Below, piece after piece: positions 49,991 through 57,974 of a stretch of 64,000 nucleotides of DNA. The stretch lies in NCBI GenBank assembly GCA_017396365.1, contig JAFQMD010000005.1, forward strand, positions 1 through 64,000, given 5' to 3'. Positions within the stretch are counted from its first letter, which is position 1. Every line of letters begins with the position of its first letter. The notes under the pieces were generated by a model. That model was not told the DNA's origin, did not search any database, and saw only the letters and a program-made list of their open reading frames with translations. This DNA comes from Clostridia bacterium (GTDB taxonomy: Bacteria; Bacillota; Clostridia; Christensenellales; Borkfalkiaceae). Position numbers and translations under genes: made by a program.

Positions 49991-51004
49991 TCAAGTTCTC
50001 TTTTTATTCACAAGTGGGAGCATAACGTCCGTCGCCTTAACAACTTCGTCAAATTGTTCGGGGCGAAGAGATTGCGCGCCGTCGCAAAGCGCCTTTGCAG
50101 GATCGTTGTGAACTTCAATCATAAGCCCGTCTGCGCCTGCCCCAACAGCCGCGAGCGATAAGGGTTTTACAAGCCTTGAAAGTCCCGACGCGTGACTTGG
50201 GTCAACGATTACGGGAAGGTGCGTTTTTTCTTTTAAAAGTGGGATTGCAGAAAGGTCTAAAGTGTTTCTCGTCATAGGCTCGAAAGTTCTTATTCCCCTT
50301 TCGCACAAAACGACTTGTCTATTGCCCTCGCTCATAATATATTCGGCGCTCATAAGCCACTCTTCGATAGTGTTTGCAAGACCTCTTTTTAAAAGAACTG
50401 GCTTGTTAAGTTTACCCACCGCCTTTAAAAGTTCAAAGTTTTGCATGTTTCTCGCTCCGATTTGCACCATATCTACGTCGTCAAAAAGGTCGATATGCGC
50501 AACCGACATAATTTCGGTAACGATAGGCATTCCCGTTTCTCTTTTTGCGAGTTTCAAAAGTTCAAGACCGCCTGCTTTAAGACCTTGGAAAGCGTAAGGC
50601 GAAGTTCTCGGCTTAAACGCTCCACCCCTTAAAAGATTTGCGCCCGACGCCTTTACGGCTTTTGCCACTTCAACGATTTGGCTTTCGCTTTCAACCGAAC
50701 ACGGACCTGCTATAATTTGGAAATTTTCACCGCCGAACTTATGTCCGCCGACGTCAACTATAGTGTCGTCTGGATGAAATTTTCTATTCGCGCTTTTAAA
50801 CGGCTCTTGAATACGCTTGACGTTTTCAACGATATCCATAGAGCGAACAAGATCAATATCCACTCTCGGCGTGTCGCCTATAAGACCTAACACGATTGAA
50901 TGTTCGCCACGGCTCACGTCAACGCCAAGACCTTGGTTTTTAACCCATTTGATAAGATTTTCAAGTTGTTTTTCTTCACAGTTTTTCTTAACGACTATAA
51001 TCAT
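49991..51004 (-). CDS. aroF: 3-Deoxy-7-phosphoheptulonate (DAHP) synthase, type I-beta
   Basis: First enzyme of the shikimate pathway. 337 residues: an N-terminal ferredoxin-like regulatory extension (about 1-70, IIVVKKNCEEKQLENLI) and a barrel with IIAGPCSVESE near 96, LRGGAFKPRTSPYAFQG near 122, QIGARNMQNFELL, LLKRGLANTIEEW and IVDPSHASG. The extension marks the feedback-regulated Bacillus/Thermotoga type. First gene of the operon and directly behind the leader-peptide attenuator. Confidence 0.95.
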   Translation of the reverse strand: MIIVVKKNCEEKQLENLIKWVKNQGLGVDVSRGEHSIVLGLIGDTPRVDIDLVRSMDIVENVKRIQEPFKSANRKFHPDDTIVDVGGHKFGGENFQIIAGPCSVESESQIVEVAKAVKASGANLLRGGAFKPRTSPYAFQGLKAGGLELLKLAKRETGMPIVTEIMSVAHIDLFDDVDMVQIGARNMQNFELLKAVGKLNKPVLLKRGLANTIEEWLMSAEYIMSEGNRQVVLCERGIRTFEPMTRNTLDLSAIPLLKEKTHLPVIVDPSHASGLSRLVKPLSLAAVGAGADGLMIEVHNDPAKALCDGAQSLRPEQFDEVVKATDVMLPLVNKKRT

Positions 51005-51014
51005 AACTACTCCA

Positions 51015-51086
51015 TAAAAAAAGACCGATATTTTTTAATATCGGCCCTAGCAAAATTTTTTGTACGCGAAAAATACCGATATTTTA
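51015..51086 (-). terminator. Attenuator: terminator and competing antiterminator
   Basis: On the minus strand GGCCGATATT (51046-51037) pairs with AATATCGGTC (51032-51023), then seven T. An earlier copy of the 3' arm, AAATATCGGTA (about 51086-51076), overlaps the leader-peptide stop codon and can pair with the same 5' arm, forming the antiterminator. This is the classic attenuation layout. Confidence 0.8.
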
Positions 51087-51143
51087 TTAAATATGGTCAA
51101 CAAAATAATATGCAAAATAAAAATAAGCGTAAAATTCGTTCAT
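51087..51143 (-). CDS. Phe/Tyr-rich leader peptide
   Basis: 18 codons, MNEFYAYFYFAYYFVDHI, with five Phe and five Tyr among 18 residues. AGGAC lies seven to eleven bases before the ATG. It begins about 15 bases after the predicted transcript start and ends just before the antiterminator. Ribosome stalling at aromatic codons when charged tRNA-Phe or tRNA-Tyr is scarce would favour read-through into aroF. The codon bias and placement make a chance reading frame unlikely. Confidence 0.85.
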   Translation of the reverse strand: MNEFYAYFYFAYYFVDHI

Positions 51144-51164
51144 GTTTTTCGTCCTTTTTTTACG

Positions 51165-51193
51165 AGTATATACCTATTTGCAAAAATTGTCAA
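51165..51193 (-). promoter_or_regulatory. Promoter of the aromatic amino acid operon
   Basis: TTGACA (51193-51188), 17 bases, TATACT (51170-51165) on the minus strand. Confidence 0.85.
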
Positions 51194-51273
51194 CTAAATG
51201 GTATAAATTTAGCAAATAAAACCGCCGTAAGTTATAAATGTTCTTTGGCTTTCTATATGAATATAGAAAACTC

Positions 51274-51302
51274 TTGACGAAAACAACCCAAAATGCTAAA
51301 AT
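51274..51302 (+). promoter_or_regulatory. Promoter of the structured RNA
   Basis: TTGACG (51274-51279), 17 bases, TAAAAT (51297-51302); predicted start at about 51308-51309, exactly at the base of the closing stem. Confidence 0.7.
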
Positions 51303-51307
51303 AACAA

Positions 51308-51483
51308 TGCGACTCAAAATTTTATACTCCCAAGCAAAAGTACTCTTATAGCATAAGTGTACCTTTTTGCATTACATAAAATCTTTTGCATGGGATTGTT
51401 TTGTTAAATTTTGGTGTCGCAACTAAGCGATAAAGGCACTTATCACGTGTCGTTTGTCGTTTTGCCAAACGACACTTTTTTAC
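51308..51483 (+). ncRNA. Structured RNA, 6S-like rod or leader of the LRR gene
   Basis: The 5' end (51308-51324, TGCGACTCAAAATTTTA) pairs with 51405-51421 (TAAATTTTGGTGTCGCA); inside, TCCCA-A-GCAAAAG (51328-51340) pairs with CTTTTGC-A-TGGGA (51383-51395); the apex holds a hairpin 51341-51361 (TACTCTTAT-AGC-ATAAGTGTA). A terminator, GTGTCGTTTG / CAAACGACAC then TTTTTT, ends it near 51481. A long rod closed by its own ends with an internal bulge resembles 6S RNA in shape, but I cannot confirm the family. It might instead be an attenuating leader, as the next gene starts 28 bases on. Confidence 0.55.
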
Positions 51484-51510
51484 TTAAAAACCCACTTCAA
51501 GGAGAAATTT

Positions 51511-54500
51511 ATGAAAACTTGTCCAAAATGCGGAACACAAACTGACGGTCGCTATTGCCCAAAATGTGGATGCGATACGGATAAAATTAAAAACCCAACT
51601 TCTTGTCCTAAATGTCGCGAGAAATTAAAAGGACGTTTTTGTCAAAATTGTGGTTACGACACACGAAAAAGTAAACCTTTGCCTATGTTTTTGGCAAAAA
51701 CAATAGATTTTATCAAAAAGAAGAAAATGCCAATTATTGTAACATCTTCATTATCTGTTCTTGTTATAGTTAGCACAATTTTAATAATTTCTTTTTTTAC
51801 AAACATCTATACAGTACGCAAGCTTAAAGAGATTGAATTGGGAATGACGAAAGAACAAGTCATAGACATTCTTGGAACTCCTAGCGACGTGTCAGATTCA
51901 GATAACATTTTTTATTATTTTGAAAAGAAGGTCGAAAAAAAGTATAACAACATCGAAAAATATTTGATTGACGACTGGAACAAATTAGAAGAAGAATATG
52001 CCGAACTTGAAAAGATGGTATACAAATATATACGAATTGAATTCGGACTAAACGGTGTATCTGAAATCTTTTTAGACTTGTCTCATAGGTATTCTGAAGA
52101 TGACGATTATAAAACGAATAATATTAAGAAATTAAAAAAGTTAGAACTTAACACTCCTACTCTTGAAGTCTTCAAAGTTCAAACAGACAACGGCTACGAC
52201 TATTGCCTTGTTGACAATTTAACTTCAATTGAATATAGCTCCGTTTTTTTAGATGGTAGTTATTTTAAAGGCTACGCCAATTTAGAACCTTTAGACTGCA
52301 ACGATTTTCAAACTTCTCTATTTTGGGAAAATCCCATTTTCAAATTTACATACTCTACACCTATTTTCATTTGTGGGCAAATTGATTCTAACGGAGAACT
52401 TCTTTCTTACGTCGGCAACAAGACGTTCCTTGAACTTGCAAACGTAGTTTCAATTGCTGAAAATGCTTTTAACCAAAACGAATCCTTAGAATTTGTTTCT
52501 TTAAACGGAGTAAATAACATCTCTGCAGGAGCTTTTAATAATTGCGATAATTTAAAAGCGGTTTTCTTCCCTATCGACATCCAAGTTCCTATAGGCGCAT
52601 CTCCATTTGTTGATTGTGATAATTTAGTAGGCATTTTAACAACTTCATTTACCGCTCCCACGAATTGGTCTTTTGCAGAAGTTTTTACCATTGACGATTG
52701 GTCTATAAATAAAGATGGGGGCTATCACGTATGGAATAAATGGGAAAAATCTTTTACTACCCATTCAAGAAATTGCAAAATTTGTAATGAGACAATTTCT
52801 GGGGAACACGAATTAGACAACTATTATTGTTTTTCTTGTGGGGACTTGTCTTGCTATGACTTAGAATTCGTTTTAAACAAAAACAAAGACGGCTATATTG
52901 TGCAAAGTAAAGGGACATGCACCGATCCATACGTAATAATTCCATCCGTTGTCAACAACTTGCCTGTTGTTGCCATTGAAAGCAACGCCTTTCACAATTG
53001 CTTAGATTTAACAACAATAGTAATTCCAAGTAGCATTGTCTCTATTGGCTCTTCTGCCTTTTCATATTGTAGAAATTTATCTTCTGTTCATATCACGGAT
53101 ATAAGTTCTTGGTGTAATATTTCTTTTGTTAACTATTATTCAAATCCATTATCATATGCAGGAAATTTATATTTAAACAACGAACTTGTATCAGAACTTG
53201 TAATACCCGATGGTGTTAAAAAAATTGAAGCGTACGCATTTGATGGCTGTACAAGTTTGACTAGTGTAACCGTTCCCGATAGCATAACTTCTATTGGTGA
53301 TTATGCTTTTAATAATTGCAATAATTTAACAGCAGTAAACATAACGGATATAAGTTCTTGGTGTAATATTTCTTTTGGTAACTATTATTCAAACCCTTTG
53401 GCGAAGGCTTGCAACCTATATTTAAACAACAAACTTGTATCAGAACTCGTAATACCCGATGGTGTTAAACAAATTACAGCGCATGCATTTAATGGCTGTA
53501 CAAGTTTGACTAGTGTAACCGTTCCCGATAGCGTAACTCATATTGGTTATGACGCTTTTGATAATTGCAATAATTTAACAGCAGTAAACATAACGGAAAT
53601 AAGTTCTTGGTGTAATATTTCTTTTTCCTCAAACCCATTAACATGTGCAGGAAATTTATATTTAAACAACGAACTTGTATCAGAACTTGTAATACCCGAT
53701 GGTGTTAAAAAAATTGAAGCGCACGCATTTAAAGGCTGTACAAGTTTGACTAGTGTAACCGTTCCCGATAGCATAACTTCTATTGGTGATTATGCTTTTA
53801 ATAATTGCAATAATTTAACAGCAGTAAACATAACGGATATAAGTTCTTGGTGTAATATTTATTTTGATTACATTGATTCAAACCCATTATCATATGCAGG
53901 AAATTTATATTTAAACAACGAACTTGTATCAGAACTTGTAATACCCGATGGTGTCAAACAAATTACAGCGCGTGCATTTAATGGCTGTACAAGTTTGACT
54001 ATTGTAACCGTTCCCGATAGCGTAACTTATATTGGTTATGACGCTTTTGATGATTGCGATAATTTAAAGGAATTAACCTTACCATTCGTAGGAACAAGTT
54101 CATCTAACAACCTACGCTCTATTTTTGGTTCAACGTTACCTTCCTCTTTAAAAAAGGTCTCTATCACAGGCGGAACATCTATTACAACTAACAGTTTTAA
54201 AGATTGTTCAAATCTAACAAGCATATCTATCCCCAATAGTGTAAACTCTATCGATAGATCTGCCTTTAGCGACTGTAGTAGCTTAGTAGAAATTACGCTA
54301 CCTTTTCTCGGTGTTCAAAGAGATGCAACATATACATATTTCGGTAGTATTTTTGGAGCATACGACTATAAAGACAATGGCAGTTTTGTTCCATCAACTC
54401 TAAAAAAGGTGACTATTACAGGCGGATCTAAAATAGGATCTAATTCCTTTATAGATTGTAGCAATCTGACAGACGTCGTCATACAAGGAAATATACTTTC

Positions 54501-55197
54501 TATTGATGAGTTTGCTTTTAAAAATTGTGCTAATTTACGAACTATAATTATACCAAATGGTGTAACATCTATTGATCGCGGAGCTTTTTATCGCTGTAGC
54601 AGTTTGGAAAAAATAGTTATCCCCAATAGCGTTACTTATATTGGCTTAAGTATTTTTGAATATTGTACAAATTTAAAAGAACTATCTGTTCCTTTTATTA
54701 CCACCGACACAACTAATAGGCTTTTTGGAAGCGCAAACCCTACTTCTCTAAAGAAACTTGAGATTACGGGAGGCTCTGCGATAGATTCCTTTGAGTTCTA
54801 TGGCTATAGCTATTTAACAAATATAGTGATATCCGATAGTATAACTTCTATTGGTAAGTGTGCTTTTTACGATTGTAGTAATCTTACATCTATAATTCTA
54901 TCAAACAATGTAACCACTATAAATGACAGCACTTTCAATGGTTGTAGTAGTCTATCAAGTATAATAATACCTAAAAGTGTAACGATCATTAACAATAACG
55001 CTTTTTGCAGGTGTTCTTCCTTATCAAAAGTTTACTACAAAGGCACTATAAGCGATTGGAATAACGTATCCTGTGACAATTTAGGAAACGACGACTTCTA
55101 CAATGCCACAATATATTTTTATAGTGAAATAGAGCCCATTGAACCTGGCAACTACTGGCATTACGATAGCGATGGCTTTACTCCTATAGTATGGTAA
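51511..55197 (+). CDS. Membrane-anchored BspA-type leucine-rich repeat protein with zinc ribbons
   Basis: 1228 residues from the ATG at 51511 (AAGGAG nine bases upstream). Order: two zinc ribbons (CPKCG..CPKCG at 4-20, CPKCR..CQNCG at 32-48), a membrane helix (about 74-99), a SmpA/BamE-like segment (ELGMTKEQVIDILGTPSDV, about 108-127), a charged region, then about 850 residues of BspA-type LRR_5 repeats (pattern IxxxAFxxCxxLxxVxIPxxVxxIG). The zinc ribbons would be cytoplasmic and the repeats outside. Four repeat blocks are almost identical at DNA level. Such proteins often mediate adhesion; the role here is inferred. Confidence 0.88.
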   Translation: MKTCPKCGTQTDGRYCPKCGCDTDKIKNPTSCPKCREKLKGRFCQNCGYDTRKSKPLPMFLAKTIDFIKKKKMPIIVTSSLSVLVIVSTILIISFFTNIYTVRKLKEIELGMTKEQVIDILGTPSDVSDSDNIFYYFEKKVEKKYNNIEKYLIDDWNKLEEEYAELEKMVYKYIRIEFGLNGVSEIFLDLSHRYSEDDDYKTNNIKKLKKLELNTPTLEVFKVQTDNGYDYCLVDNLTSIEYSSVFLDGSYFKGYANLEPLDCNDFQTSLFWENPIFKFTYSTPIFICGQIDSNGELLSYVGNKTFLELANVVSIAENAFNQNESLEFVSLNGVNNISAGAFNNCDNLKAVFFPIDIQVPIGASPFVDCDNLVGILTTSFTAPTNWSFAEVFTIDDWSINKDGGYHVWNKWEKSFTTHSRNCKICNETISGEHELDNYYCFSCGDLSCYDLEFVLNKNKDGYIVQSKGTCTDPYVIIPSVVNNLPVVAIESNAFHNCLDLTTIVIPSSIVSIGSSAFSYCRNLSSVHITDISSWCNISFVNYYSNPLSYAGNLYLNNELVSELVIPDGVKKIEAYAFDGCTSLTSVTVPDSITSIGDYAFNNCNNLTAVNITDISSWCNISFGNYYSNPLAKACNLYLNNKLVSELVIPDGVKQITAHAFNGCTSLTSVTVPDSVTHIGYDAFDNCNNLTAVNITEISSWCNISFSSNPLTCAGNLYLNNELVSELVIPDGVKKIEAHAFKGCTSLTSVTVPDSITSIGDYAFNNCNNLTAVNITDISSWCNIYFDYIDSNPLSYAGNLYLNNELVSELVIPDGVKQITARAFNGCTSLTIVTVPDSVTYIGYDAFDDCDNLKELTLPFVGTSSSNNLRSIFGSTLPSSLKKVSITGGTSITTNSFKDCSNLTSISIPNSVNSIDRSAFSDCSSLVEITLPFLGVQRDATYTYFGSIFGAYDYKDNGSFVPSTLKKVTITGGSKIGSNSFIDCSNLTDVVIQGNILSIDEFAFKNCANLRTIIIPNGVTSIDRGAFYRCSSLEKIVIPNSVTYIGLSIFEYCTNLKELSVPFITTDTTNRLFGSANPTSLKKLEITGGSAIDSFEFYGYSYLTNIVISDSITSIGKCAFYDCSNLTSIILSNNVTTINDSTFNGCSSLSSIIIPKSVTIINNNAFCRCSSLSKVYYKGTISDWNNVSCDNLGNDDFYNATIYFYSEIEPIEPGNYWHYDSDGFTPIVW
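53095..54080 (+). repeat. Four near-identical coding repeats (period 249/249/240)
   Basis: Blocks beginning ACGGATATAAGTTCTTGGTG start at 53095, 53344, 53593 (one base different) and 53833. Each encodes about 83 residues: SSWCNISF..NPL..A..LYLNNELVSELVIPDGVK and two AF..C..L repeats. The high identity implies recent duplication or gene conversion and a potential for copy-number change. Confidence 0.9.
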
Positions 55198-55207
55198 CCC
55201 CAAAATC

Positions 55208-55245
55208 CGAGGCGGAGAGTGTTTCACTCCGCCTTGATTTTTATT
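55208..55245 (+). terminator. Terminator of the LRR gene
   Basis: AGGCGGAG (55210-55217) pairs with CTCCGCCT (55227-55234), followed by TGATTTTTATTTT. Confidence 0.8.
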
Positions 55246-55312
55246 TTACTTGACTTTTTTATCCTATAGTGCTATATTTTACTCATCTTTTCATAAAACG
55301 TGGAGTTAGCTT

Positions 55313-56488
55313 ATGTTAAATGAAAAAATGCTAAGTCTTGGCAAAAACCGTTCAAAAATAAGAGACCTTTTCGAGTATGGAAAAGTCTTGAAAGAACAAG
55401 GTAAAACCGTTTGCGATTTTACCCTTGGCAACCCGTCGGTTAAAACGCCTGAAAAAGTTACTCAGATTTTGATAGACGGACTTGAAAAAGCCGACGTACA
55501 CGCCTACACGCAAGCGCAAGGCTCTAAACTATCAAGGCAGAATATTGCAAACGACTTAAACAAAAAAGGCAACGCAAAATTTTGCGCGGACGGTGTAATT
55601 TTAACCTGTGGCGCGGCGGCGTCGCTTTGCGGTGTTTTTAAAGCGATTACTAGTAGCAACTTAGACGAAATCGTCGTTTTAGCGCCATATTTCCCCGAAT
55701 ACAAAGTTTTTATAGAAAGCGCAGGCGCAAAGCAAGTTACAGTTGGTTTTACCCAAGATTTTTCACCCGATTTTTCAGCGCTTGAAAAAGCAATTTCAAA
55801 AAACACTAAGGCAATAGTTATAAACAACCCCAACAACCCGTCGGGTAAAGTTTATGATGAAAACGACGTGTTAACCCTTTGCAAAATTTTAAATAAAAAA
55901 TCAGCCGAGATAGGTCGCCCCATTTATTTAATTTCAGACGAACCGTATAGAGAAATCGTTTTTGGAAAGACCACCTTGCCGTTTATCCCTGACTTTTATA
56001 AAAACACAATAATTTGCTATTCGTACAGTAAAAGTCTTTCTCTCCCCGGCGAACGCATAGGCTACGTTGCAATCCCAAATGAAATTTGCTCGTTTATCGA
56101 CTTATACGCAGGTATTTTAGGTTCGCTAAGAGCCGTTGGATACGTATGCGCGCCAAGTCTTTTTCAGTATATGATTGAAAATTTTGACGGAAACTACTCC
56201 GACTTTTCAATTTATGAAAACAACCTTAACAACCTTATCACAACTCTTAAAAGCCTAAACTTTACTTGCAACGAACCGAAAGGAGCGTTTTACCTTATGA
56301 TAAAAGCGCCCGACGGGGACGGCGAAAAATTAAGTGAAACCGCTAAAGAACTTGGCCTTTTAATCGTCCCTGCGGACAGTTTTGGAGCAAAGGGCTGGGC
56401 AAGAATAGCAACTTGCGTTTCAGAAAAAACCGTGCAAGAAAGTAAACCGCTCTTTGAAAAGCTCGCTAAAGCGTATAACTTAATTTAA
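55313..56488 (+). CDS. Class I/II PLP-dependent aminotransferase
   Basis: 391 residues of fold type I. Landmarks: FTLGNPSVKTP near residue 41, CGAAASLCGVFKA near 98, NNPNNPSGKVY near 165, SDEPYREIVFG near 203 and the PLP lysine in YSYSKSLSLPGERIGY near 240. Related to aspartate/aromatic aminotransferases; its nearness to the Phe/Tyr operon would fit the final transamination of phenylpyruvate and 4-hydroxyphenylpyruvate, but this is inference. The ribosome site is weak (GTGGAGTTAGCTTATG). Ends in a terminator near 56506-56545. Confidence 0.88.
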   Translation: MLNEKMLSLGKNRSKIRDLFEYGKVLKEQGKTVCDFTLGNPSVKTPEKVTQILIDGLEKADVHAYTQAQGSKLSRQNIANDLNKKGNAKFCADGVILTCGAAASLCGVFKAITSSNLDEIVVLAPYFPEYKVFIESAGAKQVTVGFTQDFSPDFSALEKAISKNTKAIVINNPNNPSGKVYDENDVLTLCKILNKKSAEIGRPIYLISDEPYREIVFGKTTLPFIPDFYKNTIICYSYSKSLSLPGERIGYVAIPNEICSFIDLYAGILGSLRAVGYVCAPSLFQYMIENFDGNYSDFSIYENNLNNLITTLKSLNFTCNEPKGAFYLMIKAPDGDGEKLSETAKELGLLIVPADSFGAKGWARIATCVSEKTVQESKPLFEKLAKAYNLI

Positions 56489-56505
56489 TATATCGTAAAA
56501 AATTA

Positions 56506-56545
56506 GCCGACGGAAAATCTGTCGGCAATTTTTATACTTTTTTTC
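56506..56545 (+). terminator. Terminator of the aminotransferase gene
   Basis: GCCGAC (56506-56511) pairs with GTCGGC (56521-56526), then AATTTTTATACTTTTTTT. Confidence 0.75.
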
Positions 56546-56606
56546 GCAAGTTTTTCTTTGAACAGTTTGCGCCTTTCTATCATAAAATATTAGGAAGGAG
56601 AAAACT

Positions 56607-57884
56607 ATGAACCCGTTTAACGAAAAAAGTCAACCGCTTATTAGGTTAATTCAAAATTGGCAAAGACTATACCCCAAGCCGTACGACAAACGCGCGGTAG
56701 ATCCCTACACTAAAACCCGTATTATATTGATGAACGGTACGGAATTTGAAGCAAACTGGTTTTCGCACAATTTTGCAAGAAACACTTGCGATAACGACCT
56801 ACGTAGAGAACTTGCCCTAACGCGATATATCGAGAAACAGCAACAACTTAAAATTTCCCTTTTAAAACCCAAAGACGAGAGCATTTTAGAGCACACTATA
56901 TCTTACGAGCAACTCGCCGTAGATTTAACCGCCGAACTTGCCAAACGCGAAGTCGATTGCTACGTTAAAACGGCGCTCGATTTTGCCCTTTTGGAAGATT
57001 TCGACCATTTATACCGCTACTCTAATCTACTTGAGGGTGAGCGCGGAATTACAGCAGAGTGGTTAGTTGGCAGATATACCGAAATTATGCCTGCAAGACC
57101 TACTATTGCGCACCATCGCCACCCGTTTGACAACGTCAAGAGATGTTCTTCGTCCAAAACTGCCGACGTTCAAACGGTTCTTTCTACAATGATTATTACC
57201 GCCGCCGAACAACAAACTATGAACTACTATATGAACGTAACCAACTTTGCGCAATCGGATATCGGCAGAAGACTTTATCAAGAGATTGCAATGGTCGAAG
57301 AAGAACACGTTTCGCACTACGAATCTTTGATGGACGCAAATTTAAGCCCGTTTGAAAAACTGCTTTGGCACGAATATACCGAGTGTTACCTTTACTGGTC
57401 GTGCTATCAAACCGAAACGGACGCCTACGTTAAAAATCTTTGGGAAGAAAACCTTTACATTGAAATTGCGCACTTACATAAAGCGGTTGAACTTCTCCAA
57501 AAATACGAAAATAAAGAGTGGCAAGAAGTCATACCTTGCGGAGATTTCCCCGCGCCTATTTCCCTACACGAAAACGTCGATTACGTGAGAAAAATCTTAA
57601 CCGACACCGTGCAGTACACTTCGCTTAAAGACGACTACGCTAAAATAAAAGATTTACCAAGTGGCGCGGACTTTTTCATTTTGCAAAACGCAGTAAACCC
57701 AACAACCGATATAGTTCCGTCGCATAACGTAATTGAAAAGATTATTCAAAAGAACGGTTTTGATTACAGATACCAAACCGCTCCAAATCCTATTCCCCAA
57801 CTTAGAAATCGCCGTGAAGACAACACGAGCGTAGGCAGAAAACCCAACGCAACTTCTTCTACAAACTTTACCTGTAACGACTGA
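56607..57884 (+). CDS. Ferritin-like four-helix protein of unknown function
   Basis: 425 residues, no signal peptide. The central part (about 115-300) is helical with candidate diiron ligands: E130/D131 and H134 (LLEDFDHLYRY), E201 (TAAEQQTMNYY), E231xxH234 (MVEEEHVSHYE) and E286xxH289 (YIEIAHLHKA). Repeated D/ExxH helices are how ferritin-like oxidases and reductases hold two irons. N- and C-terminal parts (1-110, 310-425) are not recognised; the C-terminus is Asn/Arg-rich and disordered. AGGAAGGAG precedes the ATG. It may be a redox or iron-storage protein; I do not know its family. Confidence 0.6.
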   Translation: MNPFNEKSQPLIRLIQNWQRLYPKPYDKRAVDPYTKTRIILMNGTEFEANWFSHNFARNTCDNDLRRELALTRYIEKQQQLKISLLKPKDESILEHTISYEQLAVDLTAELAKREVDCYVKTALDFALLEDFDHLYRYSNLLEGERGITAEWLVGRYTEIMPARPTIAHHRHPFDNVKRCSSSKTADVQTVLSTMIITAAEQQTMNYYMNVTNFAQSDIGRRLYQEIAMVEEEHVSHYESLMDANLSPFEKLLWHEYTECYLYWSCYQTETDAYVKNLWEENLYIEIAHLHKAVELLQKYENKEWQEVIPCGDFPAPISLHENVDYVRKILTDTVQYTSLKDDYAKIKDLPSGADFFILQNAVNPTTDIVPSHNVIEKIIQKNGFDYRYQTAPNPIPQLRNRREDNTSVGRKPNATSSTNFTCND

Positions 57885-57894
57885 TTTTTTACAT

Positions 57895-57932
57895 AAAAAA
57901 ACGCATTGAAAAATCAATGCGTTTTTTATTTT
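57895..57932. terminator. Bidirectional terminator
   Basis: AAAAAACGCATTGA (57895-57908) pairs with TCAATGCGTTTTTT (57914-57927). Confidence 0.85.
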
Positions 57933-57974
57933 TTATAAATTAGTCGCCTTATAGGTCGATTTTTGCTTGTTTTT

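Noticed and set aside
51439-51452. Second parS site at TATCACGTGTCG
   Set aside because: Shares only the CACGTG core; flanks do not match.
53095-54080. Assembly artefact in the LRR repeats
   Set aside because: Units differ in length (249 and 240) and at several bases, and the frame stays open, so they look genuine, although copy number could still be miscounted.
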